This document shows positions 1 through 10,353 of a stretch of DNA of 64,000 nucleotides, in pieces. Origin of the DNA: RH-AL1 sp964244495. Its GTDB lineage: Bacteria; Pseudomonadota; Alphaproteobacteria; Rhizobiales; Beijerinckiaceae. The first letter of the stretch is position 1, and each line of letters begins with the position of its first letter. The DNA is taken from contig CAXTIU010000001.1 in assembly GCA_964244495.1 (NCBI GenBank), positions 186,001 to 250,000 of the forward strand, given 5' to 3'. The notes below the pieces were generated by a model. The model worked only from the letters and a program-made list of their open reading frames with translations, was not told where the DNA came from and did no database searches. Position numbers and translations under genes: made by a program.

Positions 1-561
1 CGACGTTTGATATTCGCGAGCCTCGCCGCCACGATCCTCGCGACCGGCGCCGCGCCGGCCAGGGCGGACCTCTTCGACTTCCTGACCAAGCCGTTCGAGG
101 GCACACCGGCCGGCACGGTGGCGCCCCCGCGCGAGCTCGTGTCCTACGTCGGCCACCAGCCGCCCGGCACCATCATCATTTCCATGTCGGAGCGCCGGCT
201 CTACCTCGTCCAGCCCGGCGGGCAGGCGCTCAAGTACGGGGTCGGCGTCGGTCGTCCCGGTTTCACCTGGGCCGGCACGAAGACGATCGTCGCCAAGCAG
301 CAATGGCCCGGCTGGACCCCGCCGCCGCAGATGCTGAGGCGCCGCCCGGACCTGCCACGACACATGAACGGCGGCATCAACAATCCGCTCGGGGCGCGCG
401 CGATGTACCTCGGCGGCAGCCTGTTCCGCATCCACGGCTCGAACGAGCCGGAGACGATCGGCCAGGCCGTGTCGTCGGGCTGCATCCGCATGACCAACCA
501 GGACGTGAGCGACCTCTACGATCGCGTCCGCGTCGGCACCCGCGTCGTCGTCCAACGCTGA
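1..561 (+). CDS. L,D-transpeptidase (YkuD domain), 5' end cut by window edge
   Basis: Periplasmic L,D-transpeptidase, a family that forms 3-3 peptidoglycan cross-links or attaches proteins to the wall. The frame is open to base 1, and the first visible residues (two Arg, then an Ala/Leu-rich stretch ending APARA) are the rest of a signal peptide, so the true start is probably upstream; TTG at 7 is only the first visible possible start. Counting from that TTG, the YkuD core runs from about residue 54. His143 (RIHGSN) and Cys159 (SSGCIRM) form the catalytic signature, with the Arg two residues after the Cys also conserved. It converges with the suf operon across a 260-bp gap. Confidence 0.93.
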   Translation, partial: RRLIFASLAATILATGAAPARADLFDFLTKPFEGTPAGTVAPPRELVSYVGHQPPGTIIISMSERRLYLVQPGGQALKYGVGVGRPGFTWAGTKTIVAKQQWPGWTPPPQMLRRRPDLPRHMNGGINNPLGARAMYLGGSLFRIHGSNEPETIGQAVSSGCIRMTNQDVSDLYDRVRVGTRVVVQR

Positions 562-584
562 CCCCGCCCGACGCAAAAGCGAGA

Positions 585-632
585 CCGGCACACACATTAT
601 CGCGTCAGGATGCGTCATGCGTCAGGAGTCGT
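585..632. repeat. Intergenic repeat copy A, promoter-like on the minus strand
   Basis: A 48-bp segment nearly identical to 50497-50543; the last 22 bases (611-632) match exactly. It contains the tandem heptamer TGCGTCATGCGTCAGGAG. Read on the minus strand it has CTGACG (620-625), an 18-bp spacer and GATAAT (596-601), which resembles a sigma-70 promoter aimed antisense into the L,D-transpeptidase gene. The promoter reading is inference; the repetition is directly visible. Confidence 0.6.
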
Positions 633-771
633 GGCTGTCCCGCTCGCCATCGGCAGGGGTGAGAAGGCGGGAATGTCTTACGCCGAGGTCGCGAAGGCGA
701 CAAGCTCGGTCAAGGGCGTCCCGCGCCGCACCCGCGACGGGATCGCACACCGCCACCGTGGGAGGCGAACG

Positions 772-810
772 CGAGGGTCGGCCATGTCCGGTGGGCGCAG
801 CCGACACTCG
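772..810. terminator. Possible bidirectional terminator hairpin
   Basis: Arms CGAGGGTCGGC (772-782) and GCCGACACTCG (800-810) pair over 11 positions with one mismatch around a 17-nt loop. They lie between the convergent ends of the L,D-transpeptidase and sufA. There is no T-run, so this is a weak call based on position and pairing. Confidence 0.35.
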
Positions 811-822
811 GCATGACCTGCG

Positions 823-1197
823 TCAGGCGTGGGTCTCGGGCATCGACGCCGGCTGAATCGAGACCGACTCGCCGCAACCGCAGGCCGACACCTGGTTCGG
901 GTTACGGAACGTGAAGGTCGAGGCGAGCTTGGTGGTCTCGTAGTCGAGGGTGGTGCCGAGAAGGAACATCAGCGCCTTGGAATCGACGAGCAACGTGACG
1001 CCCTTGTCCTCGACAACCTCGTCAAACGGGTTCTTCGCCTCGGCGAACTCGACCGTGTAGGACATGCCGGCGCAACCGCCGTTCCTGACACCGACGCGCA
1101 GGCCGATCACCGGCCGGTCGGCGTTGGCGATCAGGCCGCGCGCGCGCTCGGCGGCGGCCTCGGTCATCGACATCACGGCGAAACGCGAGCGGGCCAA
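823..1197 (-). CDS. sufA: SufA/IscA A-type iron-sulfur carrier
   Basis: A-type Fe-S carrier of the HesB/IscA family, which takes clusters from the SufBCD scaffold to target proteins. The three ligand cysteines are present: one in GGCAGMSY and two in the C-terminal CGCGES. The TTG start at 1197 is chosen because GGAGAG lies six bases upstream; the ATG at 1173 (MSMTEAAAERA) is the main alternative and has no good ribosome site. It is the last gene of the suf operon, 72 bp after sufT. About 124 residues, slightly longer than the usual 107-120. Confidence 0.93.
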   Translation of the reverse strand: MARSRFAVMSMTEAAAERARGLIANADRPVIGLRVGVRNGGCAGMSYTVEFAEAKNPFDEVVEDKGVTLLVDSKALMFLLGTTLDYETTKLASTFTFRNPNQVSACGCGESVSIQPASMPETHA

Positions 1198-1269
1198 AGG
1201 GAACTCTCCGGTACTGTCAGCCCGATATAGGACCATCGAGCCGAGGGTGGAAGCCCGCCGTTCGCGAGC

Positions 1270-1650
1270 CTAGAACATGTCGAGGGAGACGCGCGCCTCG
1301 TCGGACATGCGACCCTGGTCCCACGGCGGGTCGAAGACGAGGTCGACCGTCGCGCCCATCGCGCCCTGGACGCCGCCGATGGCTTCCTCGACCGATTGCA
1401 TGATGTCGCCGGCGACCGGGCAACCGGGCGCGGTCAGCGTCATCTCGATCGCGATCATCCGCGAGTCCGGCACGGCGACCTTGTAGATCAGGCCAAGCTC
1501 GTAGATGTCGCACGGAATCTCGGGATCGTACACCGTCTTGCAGGCGGCGATGATCTCATCCTGAAACCGAGCCTTCTCGGTCTCGGCGATCGCCGGATCG
1601 AAGGTCCAGCTTGGCGTGTTCGGTAACACGTCCTGGGCGGCTTCCGTCAT
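1270..1650 (-). CDS. sufT: SufT-type iron-sulfur assembly protein (MIP18/DUF59)
   Basis: Small MIP18-family protein (126 aa) found at the end of many suf operons and implicated in Fe-S cluster maturation. The core runs from the helix before DPEIPCDIYELGLIY to the TAPGCPVAG loop, whose Cys is the conserved functional residue, and ends with the DPPW and SDEAR.L pieces typical of the SUF-associated subgroup. The ATG at 1650 is preferred over GTG at 1659 because GAGG sits eight bases upstream. It lies 19 bp after sufS and before sufA. Confidence 0.92.
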   Translation of the reverse strand: MTEAAQDVLPNTPSWTFDPAIAETEKARFQDEIIAACKTVYDPEIPCDIYELGLIYKVAVPDSRMIAIEMTLTAPGCPVAGDIMQSVEEAIGGVQGAMGATVDLVFDPPWDQGRMSDEARVSLDMF

Positions 1651-1669
1651 CGTTCCCACCTCACGCGCA

Positions 1670-2911
1670 TCAAGCGAACAACCCTTCCGCCTTCACCAAC
1701 GCCTCGGCCAGCTTATCGACCTCTTCCATCGTGTTGTACATGGCGAAGGAGGCCCGGCAGGTCGAGGTGACGCCGAACCGCTGCAGCAACGGCATCGCGC
1801 AGTGCGAGCCGGCGCGAACCGCCACGCCCGAACGATCGATGATGGTGGCGACATCGTGGGCGTGCGCGCCCTTCATCTCAAAGGACACGATGGCCCCCTT
1901 GTCCTTGGACTTGCCGAAGATCCTGACGGAATTCATCGCGCCGAGACGCTCCATCGCGTAGTTGCCCAGCGCCTCCTCGTGCGCGGCGATCTTCCCGCGG
2001 CCGATCGAGCGCATGTAGTCGAGCGCCATGCCGAGCCCGACCGCCTGGATGATCGGCGGGGTGCCGGCCTCGAAGCGGTGCGGCGGATCGTTGTAGGTGA
2101 CGGCGTCCTTCGTCACCTCGGCGATCATCTCGCCGCCGCCATTGTAGGGGGGCAGCGTCTCCAGCCACGGCCTGCGGCCGTAGAGCACGCCGATGCCGGT
2201 CGGGCCGTAGAGCTTGTGGCCGGTCATGACGTAGAAGTCGGCGCCAAGGTCCCGCACGTCGACGTCGAGGTGGACGGCACCCTGCGACCCGTCGACGAGC
2301 ACGGGCACGCCGCGCTCGTGCGCCAGCGCGACGATTTCCTTGATGGGAAGGATCGTGCCGGTGACGTTCGACATGTGGGTCACCGCGACCATCTTGGTGC
2401 GCGGCGTCATCGCGCGGGCGAAGTCCTCAGCGGTGATGTTGCCGTCGTCGTCGCAATCGACCCACTTCAGCACGGCGCCGGTGCGCTCGCGCAGGAAGTG
2501 CCAGGGCACGATGTTGGCGTGATGCTCGAGGATCGACAGCACGATCTCGTCGCCCTCACGGATGTGCTCGCGCCCGTAGGTGGCGGCCACGATGTTGATC
2601 GCCTCCGTCGACGACTTGGTGAAGACGATCTCCTCCAGCGACTCGGCGTTGAGGAACGCGCGCACGCTCTCGCGCGCCGCCTCGAAATTATCGGTCGCGG
2701 CATTGGCGAGGTAGTACAGCCCGCGATGGACGTTGGCGTACTCGCCGAAGGTCGCTTCGACCATGCGGTCGACGACGCAGCGCGGCTTCTGCACGGAGGC
2801 CGCGTTGTCGAGGTAGACGAGCGGCTTGCCGTAGACCTTCGTCGCCAGGATCGGGAAGTCCGCCCGGATCTTCTCGACGTTCAGCGGCTGCGAAGCGGAA
2901 TCATGGGTCAT
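1670..2911 (-). CDS. sufS: SufS group II cysteine desulfurase
   Basis: PLP enzyme that removes sulfur from cysteine and supplies it as persulfide to SufBCD assembly. About 413 aa, the normal SufS length. The PLP Lys is in TGHKLYGP and the persulfide Cys in RAGSHCAMP near the C terminus, in the short active loop of group II enzymes. The ATG at 2911 is chosen because AAGGAT precedes it and the homologous region (VEKIRADFPIL) starts about a dozen residues later. No sufE is visible in the operon, so the sulfur acceptor must be encoded elsewhere or be replaced. Confidence 0.96.
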   Translation of the reverse strand: MTHDSASQPLNVEKIRADFPILATKVYGKPLVYLDNAASVQKPRCVVDRMVEATFGEYANVHRGLYYLANAATDNFEAARESVRAFLNAESLEEIVFTKSSTEAINIVAATYGREHIREGDEIVLSILEHHANIVPWHFLRERTGAVLKWVDCDDDGNITAEDFARAMTPRTKMVAVTHMSNVTGTILPIKEIVALAHERGVPVLVDGSQGAVHLDVDVRDLGADFYVMTGHKLYGPTGIGVLYGRRPWLETLPPYNGGGEMIAEVTKDAVTYNDPPHRFEAGTPPIIQAVGLGMALDYMRSIGRGKIAAHEEALGNYAMERLGAMNSVRIFGKSKDKGAIVSFEMKGAHAHDVATIIDRSGVAVRAGSHCAMPLLQRFGVTSTCRASFAMYNTMEEVDKLAEALVKAEGLFA

Positions 2912-2973
2912 CCGGGATCCTTGTGTCGGGCCGCCGTTCGCGCCGCGAGGCACCGATCGAGGCTGGTCGCCGT

Positions 2974-4353
2974 TTAGCTATTTCCGGCCGAGCCGGATTT
3001 GCCGGCGCCCGTCTTGCCCGCGCCGGCCCGTTCATCGAGCCAGTGGGCGATCTCCGCCCGGAACATCGCCGTCAAGCTCCCGTGGCCGATATCGTCGGCC
3101 ATCTCCGCCGCGAAGGCCTCGAGAAGCAGCGCCTCGGCCTGCGCCTTGGCGATGCCGCGCGCCTGCAGGTAGAAGAGCTGGTCCTCGTTGAGGCTGCCGA
3201 CCGTCGCGCCGTGGCCGCAGACGACATCGTCGGCGAAGATCTCCAACTCCGGCTTGTTGTACATGGCGACGTCGTCGGAAAGCAGCAAGGCGCGGCTCAT
3301 CATCTTGCCGTCGGTTTTCTGGGCCTGCTTCTCGACGCGGATGCGTCCCTGGAAGACGCCGACGGCCGCGTCGTCGAGGATGTAGCGGAACGTCTCGCGG
3401 CCTTCGCAGCCGAGCCCGCGATGGACGACGTCGAGCGTCGTATCGGCGTGCTCGCGTCCCCGCAGCAGCGACACGCCGCGCAACGCCGCCTTCGCGTCGT
3501 CGCCGGAGAAGCGCATGAACAGCTGGCGGCGCACGAGACCCTTGCCGTCGATCAGCGCGAAGCTGTCGAGCCGCGCGCGGCTGCCGAGGTCGGCCACGAA
3601 GGAGTCGAGCCTGACGCTGCCGGGCCGCGTGCGCGTCACCGCCGAGGTGTGGCCGACCACCGCGTCGTCGCCGACCTCCAAGATCAGGCATCCGAAGGTG
3701 TGACCGACGCGGCCGCCCGCCCCGAGGCTCGACTCCGCGATCCGGACCTTGGCGCCCGCGCCGACCACCACGAGCGAGCGGACGAAGCACGCCGCCGGTC
3801 GATCGAGCGCGGAGGCGTAGACGATCTCGATCGGCGCGGCGATCGCCGCGCCCGGCGCGACCTCGATCACCACGCCGTCCTGCATCATCGCCGCGTTCAA
3901 GGCGAGGATGGCGTCGCCCTCCCCGAAGTCGGCGGCGGCGAGCAGGTCGAGCAGGTCGGCGCGGCCCTCGCCCAGCACGTCGACGAGGGAACGCACGATG
4001 GCGCCCTCCGGCAGCGGATCGGAGAGCGCGGGCACGAACGTGCCGTCGACCACCACGAGGCGACCACCGCCGAGGCTCGGCCGGCCGGCAAGCTCCTGGT
4101 TGATCGGCCCGAACGCGCGCCCGTCGGGTTTGGCGGCGACCGGCAACGCCTCGCCCATGATCGACCGCAGATCGGTGTAGTGCCACGCCTCCAGCCGGCG
4201 GTGGGGCAACCCAGCGCTGGCGAACGCGCCGAAGGACGCTTCGCGCAGGCGCCGGACGGCTTCGGTGCCGGGCAGGCCGGCCTTGGCGGCGCCGAACGCG
4301 TCGGCCAGGGCGACTTCGGCGTCGGTACGCGAGGAAACGATGCGAGCCGGCAT
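2974..4353 (-). CDS. sufD: SufD Fe-S assembly scaffold component
   Basis: Partner of SufB and SufC in the SufBC2D scaffold (459 aa). It has a variable helical N terminus, a right-handed beta-helix core, and a C-terminal domain with the family block HGATVGSLNEDQLFYLQARGI, whose His corresponds to the residue known to act in cluster assembly in SufD. The start lies two bases past the sufC stop, so the two are translated together. Sequence follows the family throughout, with no break. Confidence 0.96.
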   Translation of the reverse strand: MPARIVSSRTDAEVALADAFGAAKAGLPGTEAVRRLREASFGAFASAGLPHRRLEAWHYTDLRSIMGEALPVAAKPDGRAFGPINQELAGRPSLGGGRLVVVDGTFVPALSDPLPEGAIVRSLVDVLGEGRADLLDLLAAADFGEGDAILALNAAMMQDGVVIEVAPGAAIAAPIEIVYASALDRPAACFVRSLVVVGAGAKVRIAESSLGAGGRVGHTFGCLILEVGDDAVVGHTSAVTRTRPGSVRLDSFVADLGSRARLDSFALIDGKGLVRRQLFMRFSGDDAKAALRGVSLLRGREHADTTLDVVHRGLGCEGRETFRYILDDAAVGVFQGRIRVEKQAQKTDGKMMSRALLLSDDVAMYNKPELEIFADDVVCGHGATVGSLNEDQLFYLQARGIAKAQAEALLLEAFAAEMADDIGHGSLTAMFRAEIAHWLDERAGAGKTGAGKSGSAGNS

Positions 4354-4355
4354 GA

Positions 4356-5108
4356 TTATTCCGCCGCCGCCTTCACGTAGTCGCGGTAGCCGCTCCGCTC
4401 GAGTTCAAGCGCGAGTTCCTTGCCGCCGGAGCGCACGATCCTGCCTCCCGACATGACGTGCACGGTGTCGGGCACGATGTAGTTCAGCAAGCGCTGGTAG
4501 TGGGTGATCAGCAGGAAGCTGCGCTTGGCGCTCCTCAACTGGTTCACCCCCTCGGACACGATGCGGATCGCGTCGATGTCGAGACCGGAGTCGGTCTCGT
4601 CCATGATCGCCATCGTCGGCTCCAGCAGCGCCATCTGCAGGATGTCCATGCGCTTCTTCTCGCCGCCGGAGAAGCCGACGTTGAGGGCGCGCTTGAGGAT
4701 GTCCTTGGGCATGCCCAGCAGGGCGGCGGCGTCGTTGACCTTCTTGATGAAGGCCGGGGTCGTCAGTTCGTCCTCGCCGCGCGCCTTGCGCTGCGCGTTG
4801 AGGGCCGCCTTGAGGAAGGTCATGGTGCCGACGCCGGGAATCTCGACCGGGTACTGGAAGGCCAGGAACACGCCGTGGGCGGCGCGTTCGTCCGGCTCCA
4901 TCTCGAGAATGTTGGCGCCGTCGAGCAGGACCTCGCCGGACTCGACCTCGTAGTCCGGCTTGCCGGCGATGACGTAGGAGAGCGTCGACTTGCCGGTGCC
5001 GTTCGGACCCATGAGGGCGGCCACCTCGCCGTCCCTGACGACGAGGTCGAGGCCATCGAGGATCTTGCGCTCGCCGATCGAGACGGTGAGGTTTCTGACT
5101 TCCAGCAT
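4356..5108 (-). CDS. sufC: SufC ABC-type ATPase of the SUF system
   Basis: Soluble ABC ATPase (250 aa) that powers conformational change of the SufBC2D scaffold. Visible motifs are Walker A (GPNGTGKST), the SufC-type signature FSGGEKKR, Walker B ending in MDETDSGLDID, and the H-loop (LLITHYQRLL). No membrane segments, as expected. It sits between sufB (87-bp gap) and sufD (2-bp gap). Confidence 0.97.
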   Translation of the reverse strand: MLEVRNLTVSIGERKILDGLDLVVRDGEVAALMGPNGTGKSTLSYVIAGKPDYEVESGEVLLDGANILEMEPDERAAHGVFLAFQYPVEIPGVGTMTFLKAALNAQRKARGEDELTTPAFIKKVNDAAALLGMPKDILKRALNVGFSGGEKKRMDILQMALLEPTMAIMDETDSGLDIDAIRIVSEGVNQLRSAKRSFLLITHYQRLLNYIVPDTVHVMSGGRIVRSGGKELALELERSGYRDYVKAAAE

Positions 5109-5195
5109 TACGGGTCCGTCGTGTTCGGTCGGGAAGGATGAACGGCGGGGATGGGTGGCACCCGTCCCCTTCGCCGAAAGGCGGCGTGCGGCGAC

Positions 5196-6674
<1,479 letters not shown>

Positions 6675-6718
6675 ACCCAAATCTCCATGGCTCGACGGCA
6701 TCCCACCGTCGGCCTCGT

Positions 6719-7906
6719 TCAAGCCGCGATAAGCGGCACCCTCATCCTCGACGCGCCCGCTGCCCCGGGCGCCATCGTCTTCAACGCCGCCGCGAAAGCG
6801 CTCGCGAACAGCTCGACATCCTTGTCGCCGGTCGTCCGGCCGGTACTGACCCGCAAGGCGTTTCCCGCCAGCTCGGGGCGGACCCCCATGGCGGTCAGCA
6901 CGTGGGACGCCTTGACCTTGCCGGACGCGCAGGCCGACCCGGCGGAGACGGCGACACCCGCGAGGTCGAGGTTCATCATCAGGACCTGAGCGTCGTAGCC
7001 CGGCACGGCGAAGCACACGGTGTTCGGCAGCCTCGGCGCGGCGCTCCCGAAGACCACCGCACCGGCAGAGATTTCCGCGACATGCCGTTCGATGGCATCA
7101 CGGAACGCCTCGACCTTGCCGCCCCCCGCGGCCACGGACGCGGTCGCCGCCCGGCAGGCGGCGCCGAAGCCGGCGATGCCGACGATGTTCTCCGTCCCCG
7201 CCGAAAGGCCGCGCTCTTGTCCGCCGCCCCTCACGGCGCCGTGGTTGAGATGGTGTCGCGAACGCCCGAAACAAAGGGCGCCGACCCCTTTCGGGCCACC
7301 GATCTTGTGGGCGGACACGGCCAGCGCATCGACACCGAAGGCCTCGATATCGCAGGCGATCTTGCCGGCCGCCTGGACCGCGTCGCAAACGACGAGCCCT
7401 CCGTGCGCGTGCACCATGTCGGCCGCCGCGCGCACGGGCTGGATGACGCCGGTCTCGTTGTTGGCGGCCTGCAGCGCCAGCATGACGCGCCGGCCGTGCC
7501 GATGCCGCAGCGCCGCCGCGAGCCCGGCGAGGTCGAGGACGCCGTCGGCGTCCATCGGCAGCGTGGCCACGCGGTCCCCGAAGCGGTGCCCGAGGCCGAC
7601 CGCCGGGTGCTCGCCGCCACCGATCAGCAGGACCTCGCATCCGGTTTCCTCGACGCCGAATCCCGGTGTGAGCGCGATGTTAAGCGCCTCGGTGCCGCAT
7701 GAGGTGAAGATCACGTCCTCGCCCAAGCAGCCGACCATGTCGGCGACGTCGCGCCTTGCCCGATCGACGATGGCGCGCGCCGCGCGGCCCTCCGCGTGCA
7801 CCGACGACGGGTTGCCGTAGGTATCGAAGGCGGTGATCATCGCGTCGCGCGCCGCCGGATGCAGCGGCGTCGTCGCGTTGTGGTCGAGGTAGGCGCGATA
7901 TCGCAT
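6719..7906 (-). CDS. NifS/IscS-like cysteine desulfurase, first gene of suf operon
   Basis: Second PLP cysteine desulfurase of the operon (395 aa), of the group I NifS/IscS type rather than the SufS type. The N terminus YLDHNATTPLHP is diagnostic; the PLP Lys is in SAHKIGGPKG and the sulfur-carrying Cys in SAGSACASGKVK. Start at 7906 is set by that N terminus; the open frame extends 46 codons further upstream without family similarity. As first gene it is nearest the candidate Irr box at 8159-8175. Its specific substrate division with SufS is not known from the sequence. Confidence 0.93.
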   Translation of the reverse strand: MRYRAYLDHNATTPLHPAARDAMITAFDTYGNPSSVHAEGRAARAIVDRARRDVADMVGCLGEDVIFTSCGTEALNIALTPGFGVEETGCEVLLIGGGEHPAVGLGHRFGDRVATLPMDADGVLDLAGLAAALRHRHGRRVMLALQAANNETGVIQPVRAAADMVHAHGGLVVCDAVQAAGKIACDIEAFGVDALAVSAHKIGGPKGVGALCFGRSRHHLNHGAVRGGGQERGLSAGTENIVGIAGFGAACRAATASVAAGGGKVEAFRDAIERHVAEISAGAVVFGSAAPRLPNTVCFAVPGYDAQVLMMNLDLAGVAVSAGSACASGKVKASHVLTAMGVRPELAGNALRVSTGRTTGDKDVELFASAFAAALKTMAPGAAGASRMRVPLIAA

Positions 7907-8158
7907 CGGCGCTTCATCCGTGTTCGACAAACCGTCCCCGTCCCGAGGCGATCCCGACCCGATGACCGCGTCGAGGCTACGATACGCCGTAGGCAGCCGG
8001 GCGGTGGCGAGGTCGAGCGACCCGAGCGGTCTTAAACCTTGCAATTCGCGTAGGCCCTCGTGCTAGAACGCCGACGTCGCCCGGACTGGACGACGGGATC
8101 GAGGCTCGTGGAGCGACGAGTTACGCGAATGGCCACGTGTTCGTGCAAGGCCATTTCT

Positions 8159-8175
8159 GTTAGAATTATTCTAAC
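8159..8175. promoter_or_regulatory. Irr-type iron control element (ICE box)
   Basis: Perfect inverted repeat GTTAGAATTATTCTAAC, with seven-base arms around TTA. It matches the TTAGAA-N3-TTCTAA core described for the alphaproteobacterial iron regulator Irr. It lies 253 bp upstream of the suf operon start and 106 bp upstream of the divergent hydrolase. Irr control of suf genes is known in Rhizobiales; which of the two flanking genes it controls here is inference. Confidence 0.72.
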
Positions 8176-8281
8176 GGTCTAGGCGTCGCGGCGCAACACG
8201 TCAAGCAGGCGATCGCGTCGCGGAGGGTCTCGACCCATACACCATCGTGGTCGCGCCGTCGCGGCGTCCACCGGAGCACCC

Positions 8282-8974
8282 ATGCCTGAAGTCATCTTCA
8301 ACGGACCGGCGGGCCGGCTGGAAGGCCGGTTCCATCCCGCCGCCAAGCGCAACGCGCCGATCGCCATCATCCTGCACCCGCATCCGCAGTTCGGCGGCAC
8401 GATGAACAACCAGATCGTCTACAACCTGTACTACGCGTTCGCCGAGCGCGGCTTCTCCGTTCTTCGTTTCAACTTCCGCGGCGTCGGTCGCAGCCAGGGC
8501 GCGTTCGATCACGGCTCGGGCGAGCTGTCGGACGCGGCGGCGGCGCTCGACTGGGCGCAGACGATCAATCCGGAGGCCCGCGCCTGCTGGATCGCCGGCG
8601 TCTCTTTCGGAGCCTGGATCGGTATGCAGCTGCTGATGCGTCGGCCGGAAATCGAGGGCTTCATATCCGTCGCGCCACCCGCCAACCGCTTCGACTTCTC
8701 GTTCCTCGCGCCCTGCCCGTCCTCGGGCCTGTTCGTGCACGGCGACATCGATCGCGTCGCACCTTTGAAGGAGGTGATGGGCCTCATCGAGAAGCTGAAA
8801 ACCCAGAAAGGCATCCTGATCGAGCACGCGGTCGTGCCGGGTGCCAACCACTTCTTCGAGAACCGGGTCGAGCCGCTGATCGAGGAGATCGGCCTGTATC
8901 TCGATCGGCGTCTCGGCAACCCGCCGAAACTGCCGACGCCGACGCGCAGCGACCCGGCGACCGACCGGAGCTAG
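8282..8974 (+). CDS. Alpha/beta hydrolase, COG2945 type
   Basis: Cytoplasmic alpha/beta hydrolase of 230 aa, without signal peptide or membrane segment. The conserved features are the N-terminal HPHPQFGGTM stretch, FNFRGVGRSQG, the nucleophile elbow GVSFG (Ser) and the late GANHFF His. This set is typical of the COG2945 group, whose substrate is not established. GGAG lies before the ATG. It is divergent from the suf operon and is a common neighbour of genes next to Fe-S loci in this order (recollection, not checked). Confidence 0.88.
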   Translation: MPEVIFNGPAGRLEGRFHPAAKRNAPIAIILHPHPQFGGTMNNQIVYNLYYAFAERGFSVLRFNFRGVGRSQGAFDHGSGELSDAAAALDWAQTINPEARACWIAGVSFGAWIGMQLLMRRPEIEGFISVAPPANRFDFSFLAPCPSSGLFVHGDIDRVAPLKEVMGLIEKLKTQKGILIEHAVVPGANHFFENRVEPLIEEIGLYLDRRLGNPPKLPTPTRSDPATDRS

Positions 8975-9413
8975 GCATCGGCTCGACAAGGACCGGCGGT
9001 TCTCGGATCAGCCGTTGCGGTGTCGAAGGTCGATTGCGTCGGCTCGCAAGCGCGCGTCGGTTCTTGGAGCCTCGTGGCGGGTTGTGGACCCGGCCGGAGG
9101 CTCTAAGTTGTTGCAGCACGACGGGTTTGTCCGAAAAGCGTTGCGCACGCGTCGTGCCGATGCTCCGGGGAAAAGCTGACGCGACATCGAGCCATCGCGG
9201 CATCGTCCAGGTTGCGACACCCTGAAACAATCGAAACCGTGGCATCGATGCGGGCCACGCACGCTCAATCGAACGCTCCAGATGGGGCACGCGAGGCCCA
9301 GCGCGACCACGGACCGCCCCGACGCGACTCAGGTGGCACCCCGTCGACGAGGATGCCCGGCCCGCTCAGGCGCGACGGTCGAGGCCGATGTGCGTGGATG
9401 ATCTTCGCGGCGT
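8975..9413. other. Intergenic stretch, no gene recognised
   Basis: About 440 bp between the hydrolase and tRNA-Asp with no convincing coding frame. The only structure seen is an eight-base inverted repeat GCACGACG (9116-9123) / CGTCGTGC (9150-9157) with a 26-base loop, too loose to call an RNA gene. Confidence 0.5.
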
Positions 9414-9490
<77 letters not shown>

Positions 9491-9571
9491 GCGAGATCGT
9501 CGCCCAGCGAGGCGTGTCGGATACGAAACGGCCGGGTCCAAGTCAAGAACCCAGGCCGATTAAGCGGGATC

Positions 9572-10246
9572 TCAGAAGGTGGACGCCGCGAGGTGCCAGC
9601 GGCGAAGCTCGGCGCGCGACAAGATCCTCAGATCGTCCGGCGACACGCGCTCGGCGGCCTCGATCAGTCCCGGACTCACACCCATGCGGCCGGTGTAGCG
9701 CATGAGAATGGTCCGCATGTCGCCGTTGTCGAAGCGGCGGCGGCGGATCAGCGTGGTGCCGCTGGCATCGACCCCCTCCTCCACGAGGAACATGCGATGG
9801 ATGCCGACCTGGCTCCGGTCCGGAACGACCCGCTTGCGGGCGCCTATGAAGGCGTAGACGCAAGCCGAGAAGCATTGTCCGCTCGCTATCACCGCGCCGC
9901 CCGCACCATCCTCGTCGACGCGGGCGACGACGACGGTCGCACCGAGTTGGCGCAGCAGTGTGCCGAATGCCATCGACGCCAGCACGCTGCCACCCGGCGA
10001 TTCGAGGAAAACGACCTTCTGAACGTTACCCTGGCTTTGCAAGAACGCGAGGAAGCGCCCGGGCGTGTTGGACGTGATCTGGCCATAAGCCTCGATCGCG
10101 GCGGGACAGGTGTCGCCGCAGACCTGGCTGCTGCTCAGGCGGACCGCGCGGAAGCTCATCTCGCCCGCGCGCGTGGCGGGCGGAGAAACGAGAAGGGCGC
10201 CGAGGATGCCGAGGACCGGGGCGAGGAGCGAACGGCGTGCACGCAT
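9572..10246 (-). CDS. Secreted ClpP-like protein (COG3904 type)
   Basis: 224-aa protein with an N-terminal signal peptide (two Arg, then a Leu/Ala-rich core ending near ATRAG). The body has a ClpP/crotonase-like fold signature: FLESPGGSV, then CFSACVYAFIGARKR, where the Ser before Ala-Cys matches the ClpP nucleophile position, then VGIHRMF with the probable catalytic His. Periplasmic ClpP-like proteins of this kind are widespread in Rhizobiales; their substrates are unknown. Five or so Cys residues include pairs likely to form disulfides. It stands alone between tRNA-Asp and a binding-protein-like gene. Confidence 0.82.
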   Translation of the reverse strand: MRARRSLLAPVLGILGALLVSPPATRAGEMSFRAVRLSSSQVCGDTCPAAIEAYGQITSNTPGRFLAFLQSQGNVQKVVFLESPGGSVLASMAFGTLLRQLGATVVVARVDEDGAGGAVIASGQCFSACVYAFIGARKRVVPDRSQVGIHRMFLVEEGVDASGTTLIRRRRFDNGDMRTILMRYTGRMGVSPGLIEAAERVSPDDLRILSRAELRRWHLAASTF

Positions 10247-10259
10247 GGAAGCAGACCTT

Positions 10260-10299
10260 TGAAGCGCAAGAACATCGGCTGAAGCGCAAGAACATCGGC
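10260..10299. repeat. Perfect 20-bp tandem duplication
   Basis: The unit tgaagcgcaagaacatcggc occurs twice without a spacer (10260-10279 and 10280-10299), 14 bp upstream of the minus-strand gene starting at 10246. It probably arose by replication slippage and changes the leader or promoter spacing of that gene. Confidence 0.85.
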
Positions 10300-10353
10300 G
10301 ACGGCGTTATCTCAACCCCGAGACGCCGGAGCAAGGTCGCTCGACGCTCGCCC

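Noticed and set aside
1616..2977. Long plus-strand open frame antisense to sufS
   Set aside because: High-GC shadow of a clearly conserved gene; the product is Arg/Asp/Gly-rich with no domains. The same applies to antisense frames over sufD, sufB, fdnG, rne, PBP1A and the Atm1-type gene.
9116..9157. Inverted repeat as a small RNA or tRNA
   Set aside because: The 26-base loop and short arms do not form a recognised RNA; no tRNA arm structure.
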